Shown here in pieces: positions 9,098 to 18,029 of a DNA stretch of 64,000 bases. The DNA is from Oligoflexus tunisiensis (GTDB lineage: Bacteria > Bdellovibrionota_B > Oligoflexia > Oligoflexales > Oligoflexaceae), in the NCBI RefSeq assembly GCF_001748245.1, contig NZ_BDFO01000001.1:3623208-3687207 (forward strand), in the 5' to 3' direction. The notes beneath the pieces were generated by a model. That model saw only the letters and a program-made list of their open reading frames with translations, ran no database searches and was not told the DNA's origin. Position 1 is the stretch's first letter, and each line of letters starts with the position of its first letter. The translations under genes were made by a program, and so were the position numbers.

Positions 9098-9144
9098 GCG
9101 GGAAGGATCACTTCAAACATTTCCAAATTCGAAGGGGACACAGT

Positions 9145-9984
9145 ATGCTAACCAAGCCCATGTACGCATTCGTCTTCGCCCTCACTCTAGGTGCTCACTC
9201 ACAGGCTCAGGCTGTTGACTTTTCTGAGGCTGATGCCTTGTTCGCTCAACGTGCCCAGAGTCGGCAGAAGGTCCAGGCAGCACGCGCTGCGTACCAAGGT
9301 CTGGCGGCGCAAAGCGCCAAGGGTTCGACGGATCTGATTCGTGCCACCGAATACATCGCGCGTTCCTATCTTTATGAACTGAATGCCTATCTCGACATCA
9401 ATGTGCCAGCGCAGAAAAAAGAGCGCAAAGCCCTGGCAGCGGATTGCTGGCGCAAGGCGCTGGAAACGATCAATCCCGCCAATCTCGGTTTTCAATCGCC
9501 AGTTTATTGGTATTTCCGCGCCAACTGCATCAGCCGGGAAGCGGAAGTTTCGACGGCTCTGGAGCGTCTCACGAACCTTTCCAAGCTGACAGAATCCTTT
9601 GATAAGGGCCTGGCGGCGCCTGGTGGGGATATCTATGAAGGCGGTGGCGTGAAAAGGGTCAAGGCTGCTGTGAAAGCCAATCCTGAGGCCAAGGGCATTC
9701 CCGGTGGACTTTATAATCCTGAGGAAGCTTTGAAGCTGATCGATTCCGCGATCGAATCGGATGCCTATCCGGATAATGCGCCGGGCAATCTTTTCTGTGA
9801 AAACTATCGTCGCAAGGTTGATGTTCTGATCGAACTGAAACGCACGTCGGAAGCCAAGGCCCTGGCCCAGCAGACGGTGGATGATTTTACAGCTTACATG
9901 GCGGAAGAGCTGGTGCCTGAGTTTATCAAGCCGGAAACGACGCTTTGCATCAAAGAGACGAAGGAGATTCTGAATTCGCTCTGA
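9145..9984 (+). CDS. Secreted helical-repeat protein
   Basis: 279 residues with a signal peptide ending at AQA (about residue 23). The rest is helical with TPR-like Ala-rich pairs; conserved-looking VYWYFRANCI and CWRKALETI segments recall the TatT-type periplasmic TPR proteins of TRAP transport systems, but no TRAP genes are nearby, so this is weak. Four Cys residues in the mature part could form disulfides. AAGGGGA lies 8 bases before the ATG, and a good promoter sits about 50 bases upstream. Confidence 0.6.
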   Translation: MLTKPMYAFVFALTLGAHSQAQAVDFSEADALFAQRAQSRQKVQAARAAYQGLAAQSAKGSTDLIRATEYIARSYLYELNAYLDINVPAQKKERKALAADCWRKALETINPANLGFQSPVYWYFRANCISREAEVSTALERLTNLSKLTESFDKGLAAPGGDIYEGGGVKRVKAAVKANPEAKGIPGGLYNPEEALKLIDSAIESDAYPDNAPGNLFCENYRRKVDVLIELKRTSEAKALAQQTVDDFTAYMAEELVPEFIKPETTLCIKETKEILNSL

Positions 9985-10004
9985 GTGGTGTGGAAGGGCT
10001 TTTT

Positions 10005-10106
10005 GCGTTGGTCCCGAGCTGACGTGAGGGCGCTGACTGCGTTGGCCCCGAGCTGACGTGGGGGCGCTGACTGCGTTGGCCCCGAGCTGACGTGGGGGCG
10101 CGAACT
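10005..10106. repeat. Tandem repeat, 34 bp unit, 3 copies
   Basis: Three head-to-tail copies start at 10005, 10039 and 10073, each beginning GCGTTGG and containing CCCGAGCTGACGTG. The second and third are almost identical, the first differs at two positions. It lies just after the stop at 9984 in a 370 bp gap without a gene. Confidence 0.9.
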
Positions 10107-10149
10107 GCGCCGATCCCGTCCGCTAATGCCATTCAGATGTTGGGTGGCT

Positions 10150-10249
10150 GACGCGGAGACGCGGACTACGCTGACCGCTTCACGACGCGGAGTTGCGGAC
10201 GACGCGGAGTTGCGGACGACGCGGAGGCGCGGACTACGCTGGCCTCGAC
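10150..10249. repeat. Tandem repeat, 17 bp unit
   Basis: Copies of a 17 bp unit GACGCGGAGTTGCGGAC lie at 10184, 10201 and 10218, with a variant at 10150. Between and after them is a second, in-register 17 bp element beginning TACGCTG (10167 and 10235). The unit differs from the 34 bp repeat 50 bases upstream. It fills the space before the acetyltransferase gene. Confidence 0.85.
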
Positions 10250-10354
10250 TATCGACATCTTACATTCAAAGGGCGGGCTCCGTCCGCTCTTAGTCATCTG
10301 TAATTCCAGGACCGGTTGACTCCGTCCTGGATTTTTGCGTTGCAAGGAGATCAG

Positions 10355-10798
10355 GTGGATTGGCGTTGGCAAAAAATGGACAGCCTCTCGAAGCGCGAAC
10401 TTTACGCCATCCTCGCCGCCAGGCAGGAGGTCTTCATCGTCGATCAAAAAATCCGCTATGTGGATGCGGACGGCCGGGACTTTACCAGCTTTCATCTGAG
10501 CGGCTGGCAGAATGAAGAACTCATTGCCTATCTGCGTATCATCCCGCTGCCGACGGCCGGTCATTACAAAATCGGTCGGGTTCTCACGCGTCCCGCCTGG
10601 CGTGGTCAAGGGCATGGGGCAGCTCTGATGGAGCAGCTCTTGCGGCTGGTGCCCCGGGAGTTCGGCAGCTGTCATCTGACGATGGCCGCCCAGCTTTACC
10701 TCGAAAAGTTCTATCAGAAGTTTGGATTCGTCAGCGAAGGCTCCGTATTTCATGAAGAGGGCCTCCCTCACATCACCATGTCCCGTTCCATCCCCTGA
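10355..10798 (+). CDS. elaA: GNAT acetyltransferase, ElaA type
   Basis: 147 residues. The N-terminus has the ElaA pattern LYAILAARQEVFIVDQ followed by DADGRD, and the acetyl-CoA site is IGRVLTRPAWRGQGHGAALM (V-x-x-x-x-R-G-x-G-x-A). Members transfer an acetyl group to small molecules or protein amines; the substrate is unknown. The start is a GTG with AAGGAG five bases upstream, and VDWRWQ aligns with the usual family start; the longer frame from 10316 has no such site. Confidence 0.85.
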   Translation: MDWRWQKMDSLSKRELYAILAARQEVFIVDQKIRYVDADGRDFTSFHLSGWQNEELIAYLRIIPLPTAGHYKIGRVLTRPAWRGQGHGAALMEQLLRLVPREFGSCHLTMAAQLYLEKFYQKFGFVSEGSVFHEEGLPHITMSRSIP

Positions 10799-10961
10799 AC
10801 GTCCCCCCTTGCGATTTGCGTCCTGAAAATTATCCCGTAGTATCAATGTGTTAAGGCGCAGCGGACACCAATGTCCGCCTATGTCCGGCGCGCGCTTCCG
10901 AAAAAATCTGCATGATCCGTTCTGGACAACCTGCCAAACGTCAGAATGGAGATGAGATTGT

Positions 10962-11495
10962 ATGACCAGCAGAAATGGAAAAACAGCAGCCCCTCCCAAC
11001 TTCAAACAGGTTTACGAAGCCAACGTCGGCCTTGTGCAGTTTGCCATGAGTCGGTTCCGCTTTCCCATCCAGGTGCAGGAGGATCTTATTCAGGACGTGT
11101 TCCTTCGTTATCTGGAACATGCGCCCAACCTCGACACGCATCCACCGAAAAGCTTTCTGCTGGCAGTCGCGCGCAACCTCGCAATCGATTATTATCGCCG
11201 GCAGAGACGTCGGCATGCGGAACGGCATCTGCCCATGGAGGAGGTCATGCACGAGCTGCCGCATGAAGATGCCACTGAGCATTTGAAACAGCTGCTGGCG
11301 GTCCAGGATTTTTTGCAGGCGCTCCGCGATGATCCCAAAGCGAGCACCCTGGTGCAGTATTATGATGACGATCTCAGTATTCGGGAAATTGCCGAACGCA
11401 ATGCGGAATCCACAGCAACAGTGTCCTCACGTCTCAGCCGGCAGCGGCAGCGGTATAGGATGCAGCTGGCGGAACACGTGGCGGCCGCGACCTGA
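10962..11495 (+). CDS. ECF-like RNA polymerase sigma factor
   Basis: 177 residues. Region 2 (about 14-85) contains QEDLIQDVFLRYLEH and the basic FLLAVARNLAIDYYRRQRRR; region 4 (about 115-170) contains the helix-turn-helix SIREIAERNAESTATVSSRL. The linker between them is acidic. No anti-sigma gene is adjacent; the neighbour on the other strand is a PilZ protein, so control may be by transcription or by a distant partner. GGAGATGAG precedes the ATG. Confidence 0.8.
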   Translation: MTSRNGKTAAPPNFKQVYEANVGLVQFAMSRFRFPIQVQEDLIQDVFLRYLEHAPNLDTHPPKSFLLAVARNLAIDYYRRQRRRHAERHLPMEEVMHELPHEDATEHLKQLLAVQDFLQALRDDPKASTLVQYYDDDLSIREIAERNAESTATVSSRLSRQRQRYRMQLAEHVAAAT

Positions 11496-11515
11496 ATATT
11501 TTGTGAAAGCGGGGA

Positions 11516-11908
11516 TTATTTCTTGTCGTCCTCGGGCGATTCATCCGGGATCGCGTATTCACGGTGGGCGTCGATGAAGTCCTGATATTTTTTGGAATTG
11601 GCGCCATCGATGTCGATAATCTTGATGGCAAAGGACGTATCACTGGCCTTGCGAACATACTTGGCAAAGAAATAGATCTCCTCGCCCAGCTCGTTGTTGA
11701 CCCAGACTTCCAGAATGGAATGCTTGTTGAAGGCATGGCGGGACACGGGGTCGTGGGTGACGAGCAGACCGGATTCCGAGATGTTTTCCGTGACAAAGGG
11801 AAACTTGTGCGAGCTGCCGATCAGCTGCGCTTTGATGCGGGCATGCACCTGAATTTTGAAGCGGGGTTTGACCCGTTTGTCGCGTGTTTTGGCTGCATTT
11901 TCTGACAT
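11516..11908 (-). CDS. PilZ domain protein
   Basis: 130 residues, a single PilZ domain with both c-di-GMP-binding motifs: RVKPR (RxxxR) near residue 12 and NISESG ([D/N]xSxxG) near residue 42. A beta-rich core and a short acidic C-terminal tail follow. It probably binds cyclic di-GMP and passes the signal to a partner. No GGDEF or EAL gene is in the window. It is transcribed toward the ECF sigma gene (tail to tail). Confidence 0.85.
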   Translation of the reverse strand: MSENAAKTRDKRVKPRFKIQVHARIKAQLIGSSHKFPFVTENISESGLLVTHDPVSRHAFNKHSILEVWVNNELGEEIYFFAKYVRKASDTSFAIKIIDIDGANSKKYQDFIDAHREYAIPDESPEDDKK

Positions 11909-12057
11909 CAGACTCTTTCCCTATCCAGAGAGCCCCGGTTCCTTTTTCTCATCGTGTGGAATCAAGGAAAACTTTAAGGGGGGCCTGGCAGGGGGAGGAG
12001 GAGCCGCAGTCGAAGCTGCGGACTTTATGGCATAAAATGACCTTACGGAAAGGCGTA

Positions 12058-12825
12058 TCAGGCTTCCAGCGGACTCGTTGGAGCGGACTCCGGCGCACCC
12101 ATGGCATCGGTAAAATCAGCCCCTTCGATCGTGACTCCCTTCCACTGGATATGGCGCACATCAGCTTTGCAGAGGCTGGCCCGGCTTAGATTCGCGCCGG
12201 CAAGATTCGCCCGACGGAGACGCGCGCGATCCAGACAGGCACCCTCAAGATTGGCGCCTGAAAGGTTGGCACCCGCGAGATTCGCACCCATGAGCGAAAC
12301 GCCGCTCAGGTTGCAATGTTCCAGACGCGCCGCACGAAGATCTGCTCCATCGAGATTGAAAGCACGCAGATCGGAACCTTTGAGATTGGCGCGACCGGGC
12401 CCCAGATCAAGACCGGGTTCCAGCACCTGTTTGATCCAGTGCCGATGCATCTCCAAAATGTCATCCAGCTCCTCCTGGCTTGTCACCACGGTGGGCTGCG
12501 AAACGGTAATTTCGGGATGGGCTTTTTCCGGTTTTTTGTCGCCCGGTTTGCCAGGCGTTCCGGCGCTTGCTGTGGCTGCGGAAGCTGGTGCCGGGGTGTC
12601 CTGCAGAATATTTTCGCCCGCCAGAATTCGCGGCACCATGACGGCAAGCCAGGCATGATCACCACGGCATTGGTCACGCAAGGCCCGCTCGACCAACATG
12701 ATACGCTGATGGTCCTGCAGGTCCCTGGTTTGGGGATTCTCACGAAGGGCCCCGAGCATCGCCGCGGCGACAACGGGATTTTTTTCCCAGAGCTCGCTGG
12801 GATGTTCCGGCATGTTTTCCAGCAT
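12058..12825 (-). CDS. Pentapeptide-repeat protein
   Basis: 255 residues. The N-terminal 85 are helical, then comes a Pro/Ala-rich linker (85-115), a helical segment and about 14 pentapeptide repeats of the A(D/N)Lxx type (about 145-245, for example GANLAGANLSGANL), which build a right-handed quadrilateral beta helix. Members range from DNA-mimic gyrase protectors to effectors; nothing here singles out one role. No signal peptide is seen, so it is probably cytoplasmic. Confidence 0.8.
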   Translation of the reverse strand: MLENMPEHPSELWEKNPVVAAAMLGALRENPQTRDLQDHQRIMLVERALRDQCRGDHAWLAVMVPRILAGENILQDTPAPASAATASAGTPGKPGDKKPEKAHPEITVSQPTVVTSQEELDDILEMHRHWIKQVLEPGLDLGPGRANLKGSDLRAFNLDGADLRAARLEHCNLSGVSLMGANLAGANLSGANLEGACLDRARLRRANLAGANLSRASLCKADVRHIQWKGVTIEGADFTDAMGAPESAPTSPLEA

Positions 12826-12858
12826 GCTATTACGTCTCCTCGTCCTTCAAATCCAGCT

Positions 12859-12983
12859 AGAGGGTGTTGAAAAAGCCCCTCATTCGGCGTTGCTCCATCG
12901 GCTCCGCTCCTCATGTACCAAGGTGTACACTGCGGTGCTCGCCTCGTTCGCGCCTTGTCTGACGGGCTTTTTCTACACCCTCT
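12859..12983. repeat. 125 bp hairpin element with near-perfect terminal inverted repeats
   Basis: The ends, AGAGGGTGTTGAAAAAGCCC at 12859 and its near complement ending at 12983, match at 22 of 24 positions. The centre holds a second palindrome around GTACCAAGGTGTAC and further pairing between GGCTCCGC and GCGGTGC, so the whole element can fold into one long branched hairpin. It sits in the gap between the pentapeptide gene and sppA. Repeats of this shape with GGGCTTTTTC ends are scattered through many proteobacterial genomes (from memory, not searched). It carries no gene. Confidence 0.8.
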
Positions 12984-13150
12984 GCCTGCATGATGACATG
13001 CCTCTTCCGTTTCTGCAAGGGCGGCACCGACCCCGAGCTTTGGTTTTTTTTTTCGGAAAACCTCGTTACACTGATCGGTCAGACGCGATGTTTCGACCTC
13101 ACCCCAAGGGAGGGGTGGGCGAGACACCATAGTTGAGACGGGATCGATGC

Positions 13151-15046
13151 ATGGGTGACGGAAAGAAGCGGGGTTTTCTTGGCAGGCTGTTACGCAGCCT
13201 CTTTGTCATTATTACGTCCTATCTGGCCCTGGTGGGGCTGATGGTGACCATTCTCGGGATACTGATTGGCGTTTACATTTTTTCGGCGATTCGCGATCAG
13301 GACTCCATGAAGTCGGTGAAGACCAGTCCAACGGCCAACACCGAAATCGAACAGTCCATTCTGCATCTGAAGCTTGACCGGCCGATCGTGGCTGAATCCA
13401 TGGATGACAGTGAGCGCTTCTTTAGTTCGCTCTTCAGTGACACCATTCCCGTTTCCTTGATGGACCTGCAAACCGCTCTGCGTCGGGCTGCCGAGGACGC
13501 AAGGGTCCATGCCGTACTGCTGGACATCTCCAACACCGAAGGCAGCTTCAGCACGATGACGGCCCTGCGCCGTTCGCTGGATGCCTACCGGGCCAGCCAA
13601 AAACCTTTGTATGTCAGCCTCAATGATGGCAACACGGCACTTTATTTTCTCGCCACGGCCGGCAACAAAATCAACCTGAGCCCACTGGGTGGCCTCACCA
13701 TCACAGGGCCTGCGTTTCAGCTCGCCTATTTTCAATCGGCTCTTGATAAGCTCGGTCTGCACTTTGAAGTGATTCGAGCCGGCAAATTCAAGTCGGCGAT
13801 GGAATCCTTTGTGCAGAATGCGCCTTCACCCGAGACACTGGAAATGTACGGAGCCCTCGAAGCGTCCTTGCGTGGAACCGTGACCACGGCCATTGCGAGC
13901 AACCGTAAGCATTCGGCAGCGGAAGTGAACGCCTGGCTGAAGCGATCGATTTTTACCAGTCAGGAGGCTCTGAAGGCCGGCCTCGTGGATCGCGTCGGTT
14001 ATCTGCCCGCCTGGCAGGAGGAGCTCAAAGCCGAAGCCAAGGCCCAGCGTTATGTGGAGTTGCGGCCTTACCTGCAGGGCTCTGGTCATCTGGATGAACC
14101 GCGTATTTCGAAAGGACCCGAAGCGATCGCTCTGATCGAAGCCCGAGGCGAAATCGTCAGCGAAACCCGCAACAACAGCGAGCAGATCGCCCCGGATTAT
14201 ATGATTGAACAGCTGCAGTGGGCGGCTGAAGAAGAGGATGTGAAGGCGGTCGTCATGCGGGTCGACAGCCCCGGTGGTTCCGCCCTGGCTTCGGATTTGA
14301 TCTGGGATGAAGTGAGAAAACTGGCCGAGAAAAAACCTTTGGTCGTTTCCATGGGTGCGGTCGCCGCCTCGGGCGGTTATTATATCTCTGCGCCCGCGAC
14401 GATGATCGTGGCCGAGCCGACCACCATTACCGGTTCCATCGGCGTGATCGGCGGCATTCCCAAGGGCGTGAATATCGCGGAAAAATGGGGGGTCAACTTC
14501 TATATGGTGACCGCCTCGGATCGCAAGGATTATCTGAACTTTGCGACGAAAAGCAGCGAGGAGGACAAGGAGCTGATCCGGAATTCGATCAAGGAGACCT
14601 ATGATGCGTTTGTGCAAAAAGTGGCTGCGGGTCGCAAGCAGACACCGGAGCGTATCTATCAGATCGCCGAAGGTCGCGTTTACACCGGAGCGGATGCCGT
14701 GACGATGGGGCTCGTGGATCGCCTCGGTGGTTTCGCGGAAGCGGTGCGGGCGGCCAAGGAATTGGCCAAACTCGATCCGGAGAAACTTTATTCCCTGGTG
14801 GAATATCAGCCGCAACCTGAAAACCTGCTCGATTGTATCCGCAGCGGCAACTTCGGCGAATGTCTGGGCTCGATCGGCGCCAGTCGATCCCTGCTGCAAT
14901 GGAAAAGTCACATGAAAATGCCCTTGGGACTGGATCAACTGGAGCGTGCCACCGACCTTCTGCAATCCGGTGAGCCGCTGGCCTACTGGCCCGGCGCTCT
15001 GCGCTGGAATGCGCGGCCTGGTCTTGTCTCCCCTACGGAGGATTAA
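13151..15046 (+). CDS. sppA: Signal peptide peptidase SppA, long (67K) type
   Basis: 631 residues with one N-terminal membrane helix (about 15-45) and two ClpP-like domains. The general-base Lys is in AGKFKSA (K214) and the nucleophile Ser in GAVAASGGYYIS (S407), close to the E. coli positions 209 and 409. It degrades leftover signal peptides in the inner membrane, with its active site on the periplasmic side. The ATG at 13151 is used; a TTG at 13133 is possible. The DUF58 gene starts 2 bases after its stop, so it heads the Bat-type operon, which is unusual. Confidence 0.92.
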   Translation: MGDGKKRGFLGRLLRSLFVIITSYLALVGLMVTILGILIGVYIFSAIRDQDSMKSVKTSPTANTEIEQSILHLKLDRPIVAESMDDSERFFSSLFSDTIPVSLMDLQTALRRAAEDARVHAVLLDISNTEGSFSTMTALRRSLDAYRASQKPLYVSLNDGNTALYFLATAGNKINLSPLGGLTITGPAFQLAYFQSALDKLGLHFEVIRAGKFKSAMESFVQNAPSPETLEMYGALEASLRGTVTTAIASNRKHSAAEVNAWLKRSIFTSQEALKAGLVDRVGYLPAWQEELKAEAKAQRYVELRPYLQGSGHLDEPRISKGPEAIALIEARGEIVSETRNNSEQIAPDYMIEQLQWAAEEEDVKAVVMRVDSPGGSALASDLIWDEVRKLAEKKPLVVSMGAVAASGGYYISAPATMIVAEPTTITGSIGVIGGIPKGVNIAEKWGVNFYMVTASDRKDYLNFATKSSEEDKELIRNSIKETYDAFVQKVAAGRKQTPERIYQIAEGRVYTGADAVTMGLVDRLGGFAEAVRAAKELAKLDPEKLYSLVEYQPQPENLLDCIRSGNFGECLGSIGASRSLLQWKSHMKMPLGLDQLERATDLLQSGEPLAYWPGALRWNARPGLVSPTED

Positions 15047-15048
15047 GT

Positions 15049-15924
15049 TTGCTGGCACCCGAGCTGCTGAGTCGCATTCGTCGTTTGGAATTGAAGGCCG
15101 GGCATCTGGCCAGTGATATTCTGCTGGGCGAATACAAAAGTGCTTTCAAAGGTCGTGGCTGGGAATTCGATGAAGTGCGGGAATATCAGATCGGCGATGA
15201 AATTCGCAGCATTGATTGGAATGTGACCGCGCGCATGGGACAGCCCTTTGTGAAGCTCTTCCGCGAAGAACGCGAGATGACGCTCATGCTGCTCGTCGAT
15301 GTCAGCTCCTCGCTCTTCTTCGGCAGTTCGGCCCGGGCCAAACATGAACTCGTGGCGGAACTGGCCGCGGTGCTGGCCTTCCTGGCGATCAAACGTCAGG
15401 ACAAGGTCGGCCTTCTGGTATTTTCCGATCACACGGAACTCTTCATCCCGCCCAGCAAGGGGCGGGCTCACGTCTGGTCGATCATTCGCAGTATTCTGAC
15501 GCATAAGGCCCAGGGTCAGAGGACCGATCTCGATGGGGCTTTAAAATCCTTTCTGCGCCTGCGCAAACGGCGTTGTCTCGCCTTTGTCCTGTCCGATTTT
15601 CAAACGCAGGGTTATGAACGCACCATGAAGCAGGCCGCACGGCGGCATGAACTGGTCTGCGTGCGTATTGATGATCCCGCGGAGCATGCCCTGCCCGACG
15701 CCGGTCTCGTCTGGTTTCAGGATCGCGAAAGCGGCGAGCGTGTGCTCGTCGACAGCAGCGATCCCTGGATTCAAAGCGAATGGCCGCGGCAGCGCGACGA
15801 GGAACAAAAACTCTGGCAGCGCGAGATGGAACGCGCGGGAGCTTCGGTTCTCAGCATGAGCACGCGTGACAATACCGCCGATGCCTTGCATCGCTTTCTG
15901 AGCATGGGTTCACGGAGACGTTAA
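15049..15924 (+). CDS. DUF58 protein
   Basis: 291 residues with the DUF58 signature EVREYQIGDEIRSIDWNVTA (about 43-62) and a degenerate von Willebrand A fold with LLVDVSSSL (MIDAS-like DxSxS) near residue 83. It is a TTG start with GGAGG ahead, 2 bases after sppA. Members are normally encoded between a MoxR AAA+ ATPase and BatA; here the MoxR gene is absent from the neighbourhood and sppA takes its place. A role in envelope stress or assembly of surface complexes is likely from the family context. Confidence 0.85.
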   Translation: MLAPELLSRIRRLELKAGHLASDILLGEYKSAFKGRGWEFDEVREYQIGDEIRSIDWNVTARMGQPFVKLFREEREMTLMLLVDVSSSLFFGSSARAKHELVAELAAVLAFLAIKRQDKVGLLVFSDHTELFIPPSKGRAHVWSIIRSILTHKAQGQRTDLDGALKSFLRLRKRRCLAFVLSDFQTQGYERTMKQAARRHELVCVRIDDPAEHALPDAGLVWFQDRESGERVLVDSSDPWIQSEWPRQRDEEQKLWQREMERAGASVLSMSTRDNTADALHRFLSMGSRRR

Positions 15925-16916
15925 TGCGATTTGCCTACCCCTGGGTGCTGCTCACCCTTGTTCTGCTTTTGCCTTTGGCCTGGCTGCTCCTGCCGGCGCC
16001 GCAGAAACGTGCGGGCTTTGGCTATGGGGCGGTCGGCATTCTGCGTTCCACGCTGAACTCGCAGAGCTTCTGGCTGCACCTTCCCGGCCTTCTGCGCCTT
16101 GGTCTTCTGGCCTGTTTGATCCTCGCGGCCGCCCGCCCGCAGCTGATGGACGTCAACACCAAACGGCAGGTGGAAGGACTCGATATCATGCTGGCCCTTG
16201 ATACCTCGAACAGTATGCTGGCCATGGATTTTGAACTGGATGGCCAGCGGCAAAACCGTTTGGAAGTCGTCAAGCATGTGGTGGAGCAGTTCATTCAAAA
16301 ACGCGTGGATGATCGCATCGGGCTGGTGATCTTCGGCAGCCAGGCCTTTACCCAGGCGCCTCTGACTTTGGATCATAGGGTGCTGCTCGAGTTTCTCAAG
16401 CCGGTGACCATCGGCATGGCCGGGCCGGAAACCGCCATCGGCGATGCGCTGGCCACTGCGGTCAAGCGCATCAAGGATGTGGAAGCCAAATCGAAAATCG
16501 TCATTCTTCTGACGGATGGAGCGAACACAGCCGGATCCGTGGATCCGCGGGCAGCCGTGGAAGCGGCGCGCACCCTGGGCATCAAGGTCTATGCGATCGG
16601 TGTCGGCAGCAATGGTCCGGTGCCGTATCCCACGCAGGGCTTCTTTGGTGTGGAATATCAGCAGCGCATTTTCAAAATGGATACCGAACTCATGCAGTTC
16701 ATCGCGGATTCAACCGGCGGGAAATTCTTTCTGGCCAGCGACACCGCCACGCTGGAAAAGGTTTATGCCACGATCGATCGGCTGGAGAAAACCCGCAAGG
16801 ATGTCGATGATCCCCGGCCGCGCGAGGAATTTGCCTGGGCCTTTCTGCTGGCTGCGCTCGGGTTTTTCGCTGTGGAACAGGCCCTGGCCGCCTCACGCTG
16901 GAGGGTCATTCCATGA
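15924..16916 (+). CDS. batA: BatA-like von Willebrand A membrane protein
   Basis: 330 residues. Two N-terminal membrane segments (about 5-27 and 52-72) are followed by a vWA domain with a full MIDAS: DTSNS near residue 92, Thr in the middle and LTDGAN near residue 197; a third membrane segment lies at the C-terminus (about 298-322). It is anchored in the inner membrane with the vWA domain outside the bilayer. Start and stop overlap both neighbours by 1 and 4 bases, so it is co-translated with DUF58 and BatB. Confidence 0.88.
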   Translation: MRFAYPWVLLTLVLLLPLAWLLLPAPQKRAGFGYGAVGILRSTLNSQSFWLHLPGLLRLGLLACLILAAARPQLMDVNTKRQVEGLDIMLALDTSNSMLAMDFELDGQRQNRLEVVKHVVEQFIQKRVDDRIGLVIFGSQAFTQAPLTLDHRVLLEFLKPVTIGMAGPETAIGDALATAVKRIKDVEAKSKIVILLTDGANTAGSVDPRAAVEAARTLGIKVYAIGVGSNGPVPYPTQGFFGVEYQQRIFKMDTELMQFIADSTGGKFFLASDTATLEKVYATIDRLEKTRKDVDDPRPREEFAWAFLLAALGFFAVEQALAASRWRVIP

Positions 16917-17962
16917 GTTTTGCGAAACCGGAATATCTTGCGTTCCTGCTCCTTCTCTTGCCGCTATTCTTCATCTTCATCGCCATTCAAAAGCGTTATG
17001 AACGGCGCCTTCTGCTGCTCACACGGCGGGATTTTCAACCTTTGCTTCTGCCCGGATGGGCTTTGCGCAAACCCTGGTTTTCCTGGGTTTTGCTCCTCCT
17101 GGGCGTGGCTTGCATGCTGCTCGCCCTGGCGCGCCCGCGCTATGGTTTTGAATGGAGGGATGTGAAAAAACGCGGCGCCGATGTGATGATCGTGCTCGAT
17201 GTTTCCCGCAGTATGAATGCCGCGGACATCAATCCCAGCCGCCTCATCCGGGCCAAGCGGGAGATCCTCGATCTTTTGAAGGTCGTGCGCGGCGATCGTC
17301 TCGGTCTTGTGCTCTTTGCCGGCGTCGGCTTCATTCAATGTCCTTTGACCCAGGATATGAAGGCGCTCGAACTCTTTCTGGATCAGGTCGATAGCGATGC
17401 CATTCCTGTTCAAGGCACGTCCATGGGCCAGGCCATTCGTCTGGGCATGCAGGCTCTGCAGGATGGAACGGAAGCCGGCAGTGTGGGCAAGGCGATGATA
17501 CTGATCAGCGATGGCGAGGATCAGGACACGGATCCTCTGGCCGCGGCGCGCAGTGCGACGGAGCAGGGGATCGTGATTCATACGATCAGCGTGGGCGGAC
17601 AGGGGGCACCGATTCCACTTCCGGAAGGCGGTTTCCTCAAGGATGACAGCGGCAGCCTGGTCGTGTCGAAGCCGGATGAGACGATATTACGTCAAATTGC
17701 AGAGGCGACGGACGGGCATTTTCTGCGTTCGGAAACCGGTGACTTCGGTCTGGACCGGCTTTACGAGGAATCGATCCGGCCGCCTTTGAAGGAGACCGAA
17801 CAGAGTCAAAGGGAAAGAGTCTGGAACGAGGCCCATCACTGGTTGACCGGTCTTGCGGCCCTCTTTCTTCTGAGCGAAGTTTTTTATCGCCGCTGGCGAA
17901 GCCGGCAGAGGGTGTCCCGCACGGTGTCCAGGGAAGCTTTGGATCCCATGGCAGGCTCTTGA
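16913..17962 (+). CDS. batB: BatB-like von Willebrand A membrane protein
   Basis: 349 residues with the same plan as its neighbour: membrane helices at about 8-25 and 58-75, a vWA domain with MIDAS DVSRS near residue 98 and ISDGED, and a C-terminal membrane helix near residue 308. BatA and BatB are thought to work as a pair in the periplasm. The usual batC/D/E genes do not follow; a TPR protein does instead. Confidence 0.88.
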   Translation: MSFAKPEYLAFLLLLLPLFFIFIAIQKRYERRLLLLTRRDFQPLLLPGWALRKPWFSWVLLLLGVACMLLALARPRYGFEWRDVKKRGADVMIVLDVSRSMNAADINPSRLIRAKREILDLLKVVRGDRLGLVLFAGVGFIQCPLTQDMKALELFLDQVDSDAIPVQGTSMGQAIRLGMQALQDGTEAGSVGKAMILISDGEDQDTDPLAAARSATEQGIVIHTISVGGQGAPIPLPEGGFLKDDSGSLVVSKPDETILRQIAEATDGHFLRSETGDFGLDRLYEESIRPPLKETEQSQRERVWNEAHHWLTGLAALFLLSEVFYRRWRSRQRVSRTVSREALDPMAGS

Positions 17963-18029
17963 CTTAGATGTTGCCTCGCCGATTTTCCGCCAGTATGATC
18001 GCCTCATCCAAAGCAAGCGGGGGCGCATC

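Noticed and set aside
10005..10106. Tandem repeats as a CRISPR array or origin iterons
   Set aside because: The copies are contiguous with no spacers, and no replication gene or AT-rich region is present.
12859..12983. The fold-back element as an integron attC site or a simple terminator
   Set aside because: No integrase or cassette genes are near, and the hairpin is much longer than a terminator.
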